Source of the DNA: Alteriqipengyuania bathyomarina_B
GTDB taxonomy: Bacteria > Pseudomonadota > Alphaproteobacteria > Sphingomonadales > Sphingomonadaceae
Assembly (NCBI RefSeq): GCF_038594605.1
Contig: NZ_JBCFZM010000002.1
Coordinates: 310,001 to 374,000, forward strand
Direction of reading: 5' to 3'
Length of the DNA stretch: 64,000 nt
In this document: positions 1 through 7,896 of the stretch, one piece after another
Numbering within the stretch: the stretch's first letter is position 1
How the letters are laid out: each line of letters opens with the position of its first letter
Position numbers and translations under genes: made by a program
Notes under the pieces: model-generated
The model's database searches: none
The model's input: only the letters and a program-made list of their open reading frames with translations
Told to the model about the DNA's origin: nothing

Positions 1-147
1 ACCTTCGTGCCCGAGTGGCTGGAGCTGATCGTCGGCATCCCCGCGATCCTGCTGACCTACGGGGCGATCATCTGGTTCGTCGCCTTCCGGGAAGAGGACC
101 GCGTGCTGTTCCGCCGCAATCTCGCGCAGGAAGAAGCCGAAGTGTGA
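1..147 (+). CDS. C-terminal fragment of a membrane protein, possibly a polysaccharide flippase
   Basis: Frame 1 is open from the window edge and ends in TGA at 145-147, giving the last 48 residues of a protein. The visible part has one hydrophobic segment (about residues 8-29, rich in Leu, Ile, Gly and Trp), then a charged cytoplasmic-looking tail with an EEDR motif and a final Glu-rich stretch. Tails of this kind end oligosaccharide flippase (MATE/RfbX-like) proteins of sphingomonads, but that match is from memory and the fragment is too short to settle it. The real start lies upstream of the window. Confidence 0.55.
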   Translation, partial: TFVPEWLELIVGIPAILLTYGAIIWFVAFREEDRVLFRRNLAQEEAEV

Positions 148-235
148 TACTGTATCACCATTCAGAAGGCGTTCAGTGGCCCGGGGCGAGCTTGACACCT
201 CACGATCGGGAAAAAGACCAATGGGGAGATCGAGC

Positions 236-1966
236 ATGAGCACCAGAAAGCTTGCAGTGGCAGCAATCGTCACAATGGGGCTGACACTAAGCGGGTGCGT
301 CACTCAGCCCGGAATGAAAGGCGCGCCTGGCAGCGACAGCGCCGGCCGGACGGGCAATGTCCCGCCACCGCCGCCTCCTCCACCACCGCCGCCTCCACCA
401 CCACCGCCACCCATGCCTTCGTCGCAGTCCTACGCGGCACCGCAGGCTATCGCGGTCACGGGATCGCGCATGGCGGGCGTGGCTGCCGAACCGGGCGTCC
501 CCCAGAACGAGCAGCAGCCGACCTCATCGGACTTGCGCTACGTTCCTTCGATCGTCGTCCCCACGCGGCCCGATCGCGAACGCTATGATGGCGAAGAGGT
601 CGCCGAAGTCGCGGTGACCATGGAACAGCCGGTCTCGACCTTCTCGGTCGATGTCGACACGGGCTCCTATTCCAACGCGCGCCGCATGCTCACCGACGGG
701 CAGATGCCGCGCGAAGCGGCGGTTCGCACCGAAGAGTTCGTCAATTACTTCCGCTACGACTATCCGCGTCCCGATGCGGGCGAAGCGCCCTTCACCGTTA
801 ACATGGATGTCGCGCGCACCCCGTGGAACGCGAACACCCGCCTCGTGCGGATCGGGCTTGCCGGGTACGAAGCCCCCAAGGCGGAGCGCCCTGCGGCCAA
901 CCTCGTCTTCCTGCTCGACGTATCGGGCTCGATGAGTTCGCGCGACAAGCTGCCGCTGGTGAAAACCGCGATGAAGACGCTGGTCAATCAGCTGACCCCG
1001 GAAGATCGCGTCTCGATCGTGGTCTATGCGGGCGCGGCGGGCCTCGTGCTCGAACCGACCAGCGACCCGCGCGAGATCATGGCCGCGCTCGACGATCTGC
1101 GGGCCGGCGGCTCGACCGCTGGCGGTGCGGGGCTGGAACTGGCCTATCGCGTGGCCGAGAACAGCAAGGTCGACGGTATCAACCGCGTAATCCTCGCGAC
1201 CGACGGCGATTTCAACGTCGGCATGAGCGATAACGACGCGCTGCTCGAATATGTCGAGAACAAGCGCAAGAACGGCATCAGCATGACCGTGCTCGGCTTC
1301 GGGCGCGGCAACATCAACGAAGCTCTGATGGAGCAGATCGCCGACACGGGTAACGGCAATTACGGCTACATCGACAGCGCGATCGAGGCGCGCAAGGTGC
1401 TGGGCGAACAGGTGGGCGCAACGCTGTTCACCATCGCCAAGGACGTGAAGATCCAGGTCGAATTCAACCCGGCGGTCATCAGCCAGTATCGCCTGATCGG
1501 CTACGAAAACCGGATCCTGCGCGAACAGGATTTCGACAACGACGCGGTCGATGCGGGCGATATCGGCTCGGGCCATCAGGTCACCGCGATCTACGAGGTC
1601 GTCGGCGCAGGCGCGGATGGCTGGATCGCGGAGCGTCGCTACCAGGATCGCATTCCGCAGGCGGCGAGTGATCTGGCGAGCGAGGCGGCCTTTGTGAAGC
1701 TGCGCTACAAGCAGCCCGACGGCGACACCTCGACGCTGATCACGCAGAGCCTGTCGGCCGACATGCTGGCCCGCGCACCGATGCCGAGCGGAGATTTCGC
1801 CTTCGCCACTGCGGTGGCCGCCTTCGCCCAGAAAATGCGCGGCGATACGCTGCTCGAACGCTACGACTATGATGCGATCCGCACGCTGGCGGGATCGCAG
1901 AGCGATTTCTACCGGCAGGAGTTCATCAAGCTGGTGGGCGTTGCCGACGGGCTTGATCGGCCCTGA
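236..1966 (+). CDS. von Willebrand factor type A lipoprotein (YfbK-like)
   Basis: Predicted 576-residue outer-surface or periplasmic lipoprotein. The signal peptide ends in a lipobox, LSGC, with Cys21 as the lipidation site. A run of 17 prolines (43-59) follows, then a short IAVTGSRM motif (72-79). The YfbK N-terminal domain occupies about 130-215, the VWA domain with MIDAS motif DVSGSM (228-233) about 222-400, and a YfbK-type C-terminal domain the rest. VWA domains bind metal and protein ligands; the partner is unknown. The ATG at 236 was chosen because GGGGAG lies just upstream and it puts the signal peptide at the N-terminus; an upstream in-frame start at 176 would bury it. The next gene encodes an OmpA-like protein on the same strand, 50 bp away. 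Confidence 0.88.
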   Translation: MSTRKLAVAAIVTMGLTLSGCVTQPGMKGAPGSDSAGRTGNVPPPPPPPPPPPPPPPPPMPSSQSYAAPQAIAVTGSRMAGVAAEPGVPQNEQQPTSSDLRYVPSIVVPTRPDRERYDGEEVAEVAVTMEQPVSTFSVDVDTGSYSNARRMLTDGQMPREAAVRTEEFVNYFRYDYPRPDAGEAPFTVNMDVARTPWNANTRLVRIGLAGYEAPKAERPAANLVFLLDVSGSMSSRDKLPLVKTAMKTLVNQLTPEDRVSIVVYAGAAGLVLEPTSDPREIMAALDDLRAGGSTAGGAGLELAYRVAENSKVDGINRVILATDGDFNVGMSDNDALLEYVENKRKNGISMTVLGFGRGNINEALMEQIADTGNGNYGYIDSAIEARKVLGEQVGATLFTIAKDVKIQVEFNPAVISQYRLIGYENRILREQDFDNDAVDAGDIGSGHQVTAIYEVVGAGADGWIAERRYQDRIPQAASDLASEAAFVKLRYKQPDGDTSTLITQSLSADMLARAPMPSGDFAFATAVAAFAQKMRGDTLLERYDYDAIRTLAGSQSDFYRQEFIKLVGVADGLDRP

Positions 1967-2016
1967 ACTTTCGCCAGCGGGTTCCCTAGCGGGCCGGTGC
2001 GAGCTATCGGGGCGGG

Positions 2017-2754
2017 GTGAAAGATCGCCCCGCCCTTCTCGTCTTTGCCGGTGCCCTGCTGGTCTGCGCGCTGGCGCTGGTCTTCGCCAGCCAGACCGCC
2101 ACCCGTTTCGTGGACGGGTTGCAAGCCGCGACTGCACGACTGCCCGAACAGGCGACGGACCCGGCGGTCGATGTGACCTTCGCCACCGACCGTGGCTGGC
2201 CGACCCGGCACCCGATGCTGACGCCCCGGCGCGACCTGACCGAGCTGGAGCGTGCCCGCATCGCGCAGGCCGTGGCCGATATCCCCGGCATGGGCGGCGT
2301 CCACTGGACCGATGGCACGATGCTCGCCGCGGGCGATACCGACATCGAATCGCTGCGCTGCGAGAGCGAGCTGCTGACCGTGCTGGCCGAACAGACGATC
2401 CGCTTCGAGGAATCCTCAGCGGATTTCATCCCCGGGAGCGAGGCGCTGCTCGACGAGCTGGCCAATACCTTGCGCCCCTGCGTCGGCGCGGTCGTCGCGG
2501 TGTCGGGCCACACCGACACCTCGGGATCGCCGCAGGTCAATCTCGCGCTGTCGCAGGATCGCGCGCAGATGGTGCGGCGCGAGCTGATCGAGCGCGGCAT
2601 CCCGGCGCAGAACCTGCGGGCGACCGGCTACGGGTCCTCGCGCCCCGTCGCCGGGCTCGATCCGGCAGACCCCGCCAACCGGCGGATCGAGTTCCGCGTG
2701 GTTTCGACCGAGACCGCCCGGCCCACCCCGATTGACACTCCGGCGGCACGATAG
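2017..2754 (+). CDS. OmpA-family peptidoglycan-binding membrane protein
   Basis: The 245-residue product starts at a GTG behind a GGGGCGG ribosome site. It has one N-terminal hydrophobic helix (about 7-25), a linker region, and a C-terminal OmpA/MotB-like domain (about 128-230) with GHTDTSGS at 164-171 and NRRIEF at 221-226. These residues are hallmarks of domains that grip diaminopimelate in peptidoglycan. Two cysteines (115 and 155) flank the start of the OmpA domain and could form a disulfide. With the upstream VWA lipoprotein it may form an envelope module, but that is inference from proximity. Confidence 0.82.
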   Translation: MKDRPALLVFAGALLVCALALVFASQTATRFVDGLQAATARLPEQATDPAVDVTFATDRGWPTRHPMLTPRRDLTELERARIAQAVADIPGMGGVHWTDGTMLAAGDTDIESLRCESELLTVLAEQTIRFEESSADFIPGSEALLDELANTLRPCVGAVVAVSGHTDTSGSPQVNLALSQDRAQMVRRELIERGIPAQNLRATGYGSSRPVAGLDPADPANRRIEFRVVSTETARPTPIDTPAAR

Positions 2755-2769
2755 GACGGCACTGAGACC

Positions 2770-2907
2770 ATGGCTGTTTTCGTTGAATTGATGGTGCTTG
2801 CGCTCGGCGGCTACGCGCTCGGCCTCGGGCTTGGCGCGGGCGCGGTGTTCCTTTGGTCTTTGCGCCCGGCCGGCTTTCGCGTTAATGCGCGGGAAAGAAA
2901 GCGATAG
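2770..2907 (+). CDS. Small single-span membrane protein (45 aa)
   Basis: A 45-codon frame opens with ATG 15 bp after the OmpA gene and closes with TAG at 2905-2907, 16 bp before the next gene. The product has a hydrophobic Gly/Leu/Ala-rich helix over about residues 3-31 and a basic C-terminus ending in RERKR, so it would sit in the inner membrane with the tail inside. I do not recognise the family. No strong ribosome site is visible. The tight fit between two same-strand genes is the main support. Confidence 0.5.
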   Translation: MAVFVELMVLALGGYALGLGLGAGAVFLWSLRPAGFRVNARERKR

Positions 2908-2923
2908 AGAGGCCTAGCCCCAC

Positions 2924-3628
2924 ATGATTGAACTGATCGAGGCCAACTGGCTGCTGATCCTGCTGGCCGTGCTGGTCGGCTTCGTGATCGCCTGGTTCCT
3001 GCTGTCGGGATCGCGCAAGACCAGAGTGACCCGAGACGAGCCGGTCGATGGGTCGATCGGAGCGAAGCGCAATCAGGCATTGATAGACGCGCCGCCCGCC
3101 TCGGCCAAGGAAGCCGCGCCCGCCGCGCCTCCCGCGCCGGAGCCCGCGCCTGCACCGGCACCGGCACCGGCAGCGACCGCCGCAAAAACTCCACCCGCGC
3201 CGCAGCCCGAACCCACCCCGCAGCCTGAGCCTGCACCGGAGCCCGAACCTGTCAGCAAGCCCGCGCAGGAACCCGCCGCTCCCTCCGCCACCGTCCCGCC
3301 GACCCCGGCGACCGGCATCGGCGGGGCAGGCGCAGCCGTGGGCAGCGCCGTGGCCAAAGAGAGCGAAGCTGCGCAGACGCGGCCGGATGGCGCGGACGAT
3401 CTCACCCGCTTGAAAGGCGTCGGCCCCAAGCTCGCCGCGCAGCTCAATACGCTGGACGTGACCTCCTTCGCGCAGATCGCGAACTGGAGCGAGGCGGATA
3501 TCGACCGGATCGACGACCAGCTCGGCCGCTTCAAGGGCCGCATCCGGCGCGACAACTGGATCGAACAGGCGCGCCTGCTGGAAAGTGGCGACACCGGTGC
3601 TTACGAGGCCAAATTCGGCAAACTATAG
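2924..3628 (+). CDS. Membrane-anchored helix-hairpin-helix protein
   Basis: The 234-residue protein has an N-terminal transmembrane helix (about 9-29), a long low-complexity linker rich in Pro, Ala and Glu (about 60-130), and a C-terminal helix-hairpin-helix domain (about 152-225) containing LKGVGPKLAAQLNTL. This architecture matches COG3743-type predicted 5'-nuclease-like proteins, where the HhH fold binds DNA or mediates protein contacts; no nuclease catalytic residues are visible here. It follows the small membrane protein by 16 bp and probably shares its transcript. Function is unknown. Confidence 0.75.
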   Translation: MIELIEANWLLILLAVLVGFVIAWFLLSGSRKTRVTRDEPVDGSIGAKRNQALIDAPPASAKEAAPAAPPAPEPAPAPAPAPAATAAKTPPAPQPEPTPQPEPAPEPEPVSKPAQEPAAPSATVPPTPATGIGGAGAAVGSAVAKESEAAQTRPDGADDLTRLKGVGPKLAAQLNTLDVTSFAQIANWSEADIDRIDDQLGRFKGRIRRDNWIEQARLLESGDTGAYEAKFGKL

Positions 3629-3669
3629 TACAGCGCGGGCAAGAAACCACTTGCCAACCTGCACGACTT

Positions 3670-3694
3670 GGAACGATCTTCTGCAGCAAGCGTT
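3670..3694 (+). promoter_or_regulatory. EcfG-type (general stress sigma factor) promoter
   Basis: GGAAC at 3670-3674 and CGTT at 3691-3694 are separated by exactly 16 bases, matching the alphaproteobacterial EcfG consensus GGAAC-N16/17-CGTT. It lies 31 bp before the start codon of the response regulator at 3726, in an intergenic region on the correct strand. The match is exact in all nine conserved positions. Confidence 0.75.
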
Positions 3695-3725
3695 TAAAAA
3701 GATCGCGAGTGCAGCAGGAGAGCCC

Positions 3726-4160
3726 ATGGAACAGCCCGTCATCCTCATCGCCGAGGACGAACCGATTGTCGGCATGGACCTGTGCGATACGATTCGCGAA
3801 GCGGGCTATTTAGTCGAAGGGCCGCATCCCGATCTCAATTCGGCGATGCTGTCGTTCCAGAAATGCAAGCCCGATCTCGCCATCCTCGATATCCGGCTGC
3901 ACGATACGGTCGTGTTCCCTTTCGCCGAAAAACTGATGGCGGAAGATGTGCCGGTGATCTTCCATTCGGGCCACCTGCCGCTGGAGGAAGTGTCCGATCG
4001 CTTCCCCGATACGCCTGCCTTGGCCAAGCCGTGCCCGCCGGGCGACATTCTGACGCAGGTGCACACCGTGCTGAGCCGCGAACACGCCAAGGAGAATGGT
4101 CCCGAGCAGGATGGGCAAGAGCACACCCAGGCCGTATCGGCCCCGGTCGAAACCGCCTGA
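3726..4160 (+). CDS. Single-domain response regulator
   Basis: A 144-residue receiver-only protein. Conserved features are the acidic pocket E10-D11-E12, phosphoacceptor Asp55 in the LAILDIRL strand, Ser81 in the FHSGH switch position and Lys101 in the ALAKPC loop, so phosphorylation should work. There is no output domain, only a hydrophilic tail of about 30 residues. The ATG at 3726 has AGGAG seven bases ahead; an in-frame start at 3585 would overlap the previous gene and place the receiver strand too deep. The EcfG promoter directly upstream suggests it belongs to the general stress regulon, for example as a phosphate sink or adaptor for HWE-type kinases (inference). No partner kinase is adjacent; the nearest HWE kinase in the window is the bacteriophytochrome at 32.5 kb. 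Confidence 0.88.
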   Translation: MEQPVILIAEDEPIVGMDLCDTIREAGYLVEGPHPDLNSAMLSFQKCKPDLAILDIRLHDTVVFPFAEKLMAEDVPVIFHSGHLPLEEVSDRFPDTPALAKPCPPGDILTQVHTVLSREHAKENGPEQDGQEHTQAVSAPVETA

Positions 4161-4262
4161 CATCCGTCTTGCCACTGGCGCGCACTGCCCCAACGCAGGG
4201 CTTGCCGGGCCATGCCCCTATTTGCCATGGGACCGGGCGAAACGAGAAGCGAGCCTGACCCC

Positions 4263-5438
<1,176 letters not shown>

Positions 5439-5527
5439 AGACGACCTGTCCTACATGCGCCAGGCGTGCGATAGGCGGGGAATGCAGCCCTCCCCGCCCG
5501 CACTGACCGAGACCCGCAAAGGTTCGG

Positions 5528-5546
5528 AACCGGAGGCCGGTTTTTT
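5528..5546 (+). terminator. Intrinsic terminator after gcdH
   Basis: Stem AACCGG (5528-5533) and CCGGTT (5537-5542) with a 3-base loop, followed by further T residues to 5546. It lies 90 bp beyond the gcdH stop and before the maiA start. Confidence 0.7.
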
Positions 5547-5613
5547 GTCTTAGGACACTGTGTCAGGTGTGTCAGGGCCGCGAAGCGAACGGCCCGGCGC
5601 AGGAGAGGATGTG

Positions 5614-6264
5614 ATGAAACTCTACGGCTATTTCCGCAGCTCCACGAGCTATCGCCTGCGGCTCGCGCTGCAACTGAAGGGCCTCGAATACGAGAATTGC
5701 CCGGTCAATCTGGTCGAGAGCGAGCAGAAGGGCGAAGCCTTTGCCGGCCGCAACCCCTTTGCCACGGTTCCGATGCTGGAAGCGGGCGGCAAGGACCGCG
5801 TGCAGTCGATGGCGATCATCGAATGGCTGGACGAGGCCTACCCCGAAAACCCGCTGCTGCACGCCGATGTCGAACAGCGCTACCTCGCGCGTGAACTCGC
5901 CTATGCCATCGCCACCGAACTGCACGCGCCGCTCAACCTGCCGGTGCTCAAGTATCTCAAGAGCGAATACGGGCAGGATCAGGATGGCGTAAACGCGTGG
6001 TATCGCCACTGGCTCGCACGCACATTGCAGCCGATCGAACGCCGCCTCGCGCAGCTGAACACCGGCGACTTCCTGTTCGACAAGCCCGGCTTCTTCGAAG
6101 TCGTCCTGATGCCGCAAATCTATAATGCGCGCCGCTTCGGCTACGATTTCTCCGATGCACCGCACACAACCCGGATCGAAGCCGCCTGCCTCGCATTGGA
6201 TGCAGTACAACGGGCGCACCCCGATAATCAGAACGACACACCCGAAGGAGAGACAGTCCAATGA
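5614..6264 (+). CDS. maiA: Maleylacetoacetate isomerase (zeta-class GST)
   Basis: The 216-residue protein has the zeta-class glutathione-transferase layout: a thioredoxin-like N-terminal domain (1-80) with the glutathione site in FRSSTSYRLRLALQLKGL, then an all-helical domain. The usual SSCxWRVR motif reads SSTSYRLR here, so the Cys is Thr. The enzyme isomerises 4-maleylacetoacetate to fumarylacetoacetate in tyrosine/homogentisate degradation. AGGAGAGG lies just ahead of the ATG at 5614. Its stop overlaps the start of the fumarylacetoacetate hydrolase gene by four bases, which acts on its product, so the pair is translationally coupled and the assignment is strong. Confidence 0.9.
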   Translation: MKLYGYFRSSTSYRLRLALQLKGLEYENCPVNLVESEQKGEAFAGRNPFATVPMLEAGGKDRVQSMAIIEWLDEAYPENPLLHADVEQRYLARELAYAIATELHAPLNLPVLKYLKSEYGQDQDGVNAWYRHWLARTLQPIERRLAQLNTGDFLFDKPGFFEVVLMPQIYNARRFGYDFSDAPHTTRIEAACLALDAVQRAHPDNQNDTPEGETVQ

Positions 6265-7271
6265 AACTCGCCACGCTCAATGACGGAACGCGCGACGGCA
6301 AGCTGGTGGTCGTCTCGAAAGACATCACCCGCTACTGCGCGGCGGACAACATCGCCGCCACCATGCAGGACGCGCTGGACGACTGGGCCACTATCGCGCC
6401 CAAGCTGGAAGCGCTCTACCGCGATGTGAACAACGAAGCCGTCCCGTGCGAACGCTTCCACGAGCGCGAGGCGCATTCGCCGCTGCCGCGCGCGTACCAG
6501 TGGGCCGATGGCAGCGCCTACATCAACCATGTCGAGCTGGTGCGCAAAGCGCGCGGCGCCGAAGTGCCCGAGAGCTTCTACCACGATCCGCTGATGTACC
6601 AGGGCGGCAGCGACGACTTCCTCCCCCCGCGTGCCGATATCCCGCTGGGCGACACCAAGTGGGGCTGCGACATGGAAGGCGAAGTCGCCTGCATCACCGA
6701 CGATGTCCCGATGGGCGTATCGTCGGACGAAGCCGCCGATCACATCAAGCTGCTCATGCTCGTCAACGACGTCTCGCTGCGCGGCCTGATCCCGGGCGAG
6801 CTGGCCAAGGGCTTCGGCTTCTTCCAGTCCAAGCCCGCGACCGCCTTCAGCCCCGTCTGCGTCACGCCCGACGAACTGGGCGATGCGTGGAAGGGCAGCG
6901 TCATCCAGCGCCCGCTGATGGTCGACTACAACGGCGATCCCTTCGGCCGCGCCGATGTGGGCCAGGATGCGACCTTCAGCCTCGCCGATCTGGTCGCGCA
7001 CGCCGCCAAGACGCGCAATCTCGGCGCGGGCTGCATCATCGGTTCGGGCACGATCTCCAACCAGGGCCCCGATGGCGATCCGGGCAAGCCGGTGAGCGAA
7101 GGTGGCAAGGGCTATTCGTGCATCGCGGAAATCCGCATGATCGAAACCATCGCCAGCGGTGAAGCCAAGACGCGCTTCATGCACCCGGGCGACACGGTGA
7201 AAATCTGGATGGAAGACGAGAAGGGCCATTCGATCTTTGGCGCGATCGAACAGAAAGTCGTGGAGGCGTAG
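6261..7271 (+). CDS. fahA: Fumarylacetoacetate hydrolase family protein
   Basis: A 336-residue FAH-family enzyme predicted to hydrolyse fumarylacetoacetate to fumarate and acetoacetate, the last step of homogentisate degradation. The acidic metal-site region appears as KWGCDMEGEVACITDDV, followed by LLMLVNDVSLRGL and the GSGTISNQGPDG loop typical of the fold. The start ATG overlaps the maiA stop (ATGA), which supports joint function. The symbol rests on this pairing; the family also contains acylpyruvases. Homogentisate dioxygenase and 4-hydroxyphenylpyruvate dioxygenase genes are not in the window. Confidence 0.85.
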   Translation: MKLATLNDGTRDGKLVVVSKDITRYCAADNIAATMQDALDDWATIAPKLEALYRDVNNEAVPCERFHEREAHSPLPRAYQWADGSAYINHVELVRKARGAEVPESFYHDPLMYQGGSDDFLPPRADIPLGDTKWGCDMEGEVACITDDVPMGVSSDEAADHIKLLMLVNDVSLRGLIPGELAKGFGFFQSKPATAFSPVCVTPDELGDAWKGSVIQRPLMVDYNGDPFGRADVGQDATFSLADLVAHAAKTRNLGAGCIIGSGTISNQGPDGDPGKPVSEGGKGYSCIAEIRMIETIASGEAKTRFMHPGDTVKIWMEDEKGHSIFGAIEQKVVEA

Positions 7272-7285
7272 AGCTTACCGCCTCC

Positions 7286-7318
7286 CGTTCCTGGTGAGCT
7301 TGTGGCGCACCGGGAACG
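7286..7318 (+). repeat. Inverted repeat between fahA and the DUF421 gene
   Basis: Arms at 7286-7296 and 7308-7318 pair over 11 positions (one G-T wobble in RNA) around an 11-base loop. No T-run follows, so it is not a standard terminator. It fills most of the 79-bp gap and could be an attenuator or mRNA-stability hairpin. Confidence 0.5.
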
Positions 7319-7350
7319 TCCTCTCCCCGTCGACCACAGGAGGCACACCG

Positions 7351-7896
7351 ATGTTCTTCGACGACACCACCTACGACCTGATCGCACGCGCCGGCATTCT
7401 GACGACCGTCGGCATCCTCTACGTCATCCTGCTGACCCGCATCGTCGGGCTGCGCAGCTTTTCCAAGATGACGAATTTCGACTTCGTCATCACCGTCGCC
7501 AGCGGCACCGTGCTGGCCGGAATGGGCCGCGCGACCGACTGGCAGGGCTTCAGCCAGGCGGCGGTGGTGATGTTCGCGCTGTTTGCAGTGCAGTTCGTCA
7601 TCGCGAAGGTCCGCAAGAAATCCGAGACATTCGAGGAAACGATCCAGAACGATCCCGTGCTGCTGATGATCGATGGCCGTTTCTGCACCGAGGCGATGAA
7701 GAAGACCCGCGTGTCGCGATCCGACATCATCGCCAAGCTGCGCGAATCGAACACGATGAGTTTCGACGAGGTACGCGCGGTGGTGCTGGAGACCACCGGC
7801 GACATTTCTGTGATGCACGGGCCGAACCTCGACCCCGCCATCCTTGAAGGGGTGGATGACGTGCGCGACCTCTCGCCGGAGCTTCAGAAGCCGTAG
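7351..7896 (+). CDS. DUF421 (YetF-like) membrane protein
   Basis: The 181-residue protein has hydrophobic segments at about 10-30, 42-60 and 64-85, followed by a soluble alpha/beta domain (about 90-165) containing DPVLLMIDGRFC and KLRESNTMSFDEVRAVVLE. This matches the DUF421/YetF family, whose biochemical role is unsettled. AGGAGG lies eight bases before the ATG at 7351, which fixes the start. It ends convergent with the downstream TonB receptor, and the two coding regions overlap by 13 bp at their 3' ends. Confidence 0.82.
   Translation: MFFDDTTYDLIARAGILTTVGILYVILLTRIVGLRSFSKMTNFDFVITVASGTVLAGMGRATDWQGFSQAAVVMFALFAVQFVIAKVRKKSETFEETIQNDPVLLMIDGRFCTEAMKKTRVSRSDIIAKLRESNTMSFDEVRAVVLETTGDISVMHGPNLDPAILEGVDDVRDLSPELQKP

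Noticed and set aside
361..414. CC-rich trinucleotide run as a possible microsatellite
   Set aside because: It encodes a 17-proline stretch with varied third bases, so it is a coding feature and not a pure repeat.
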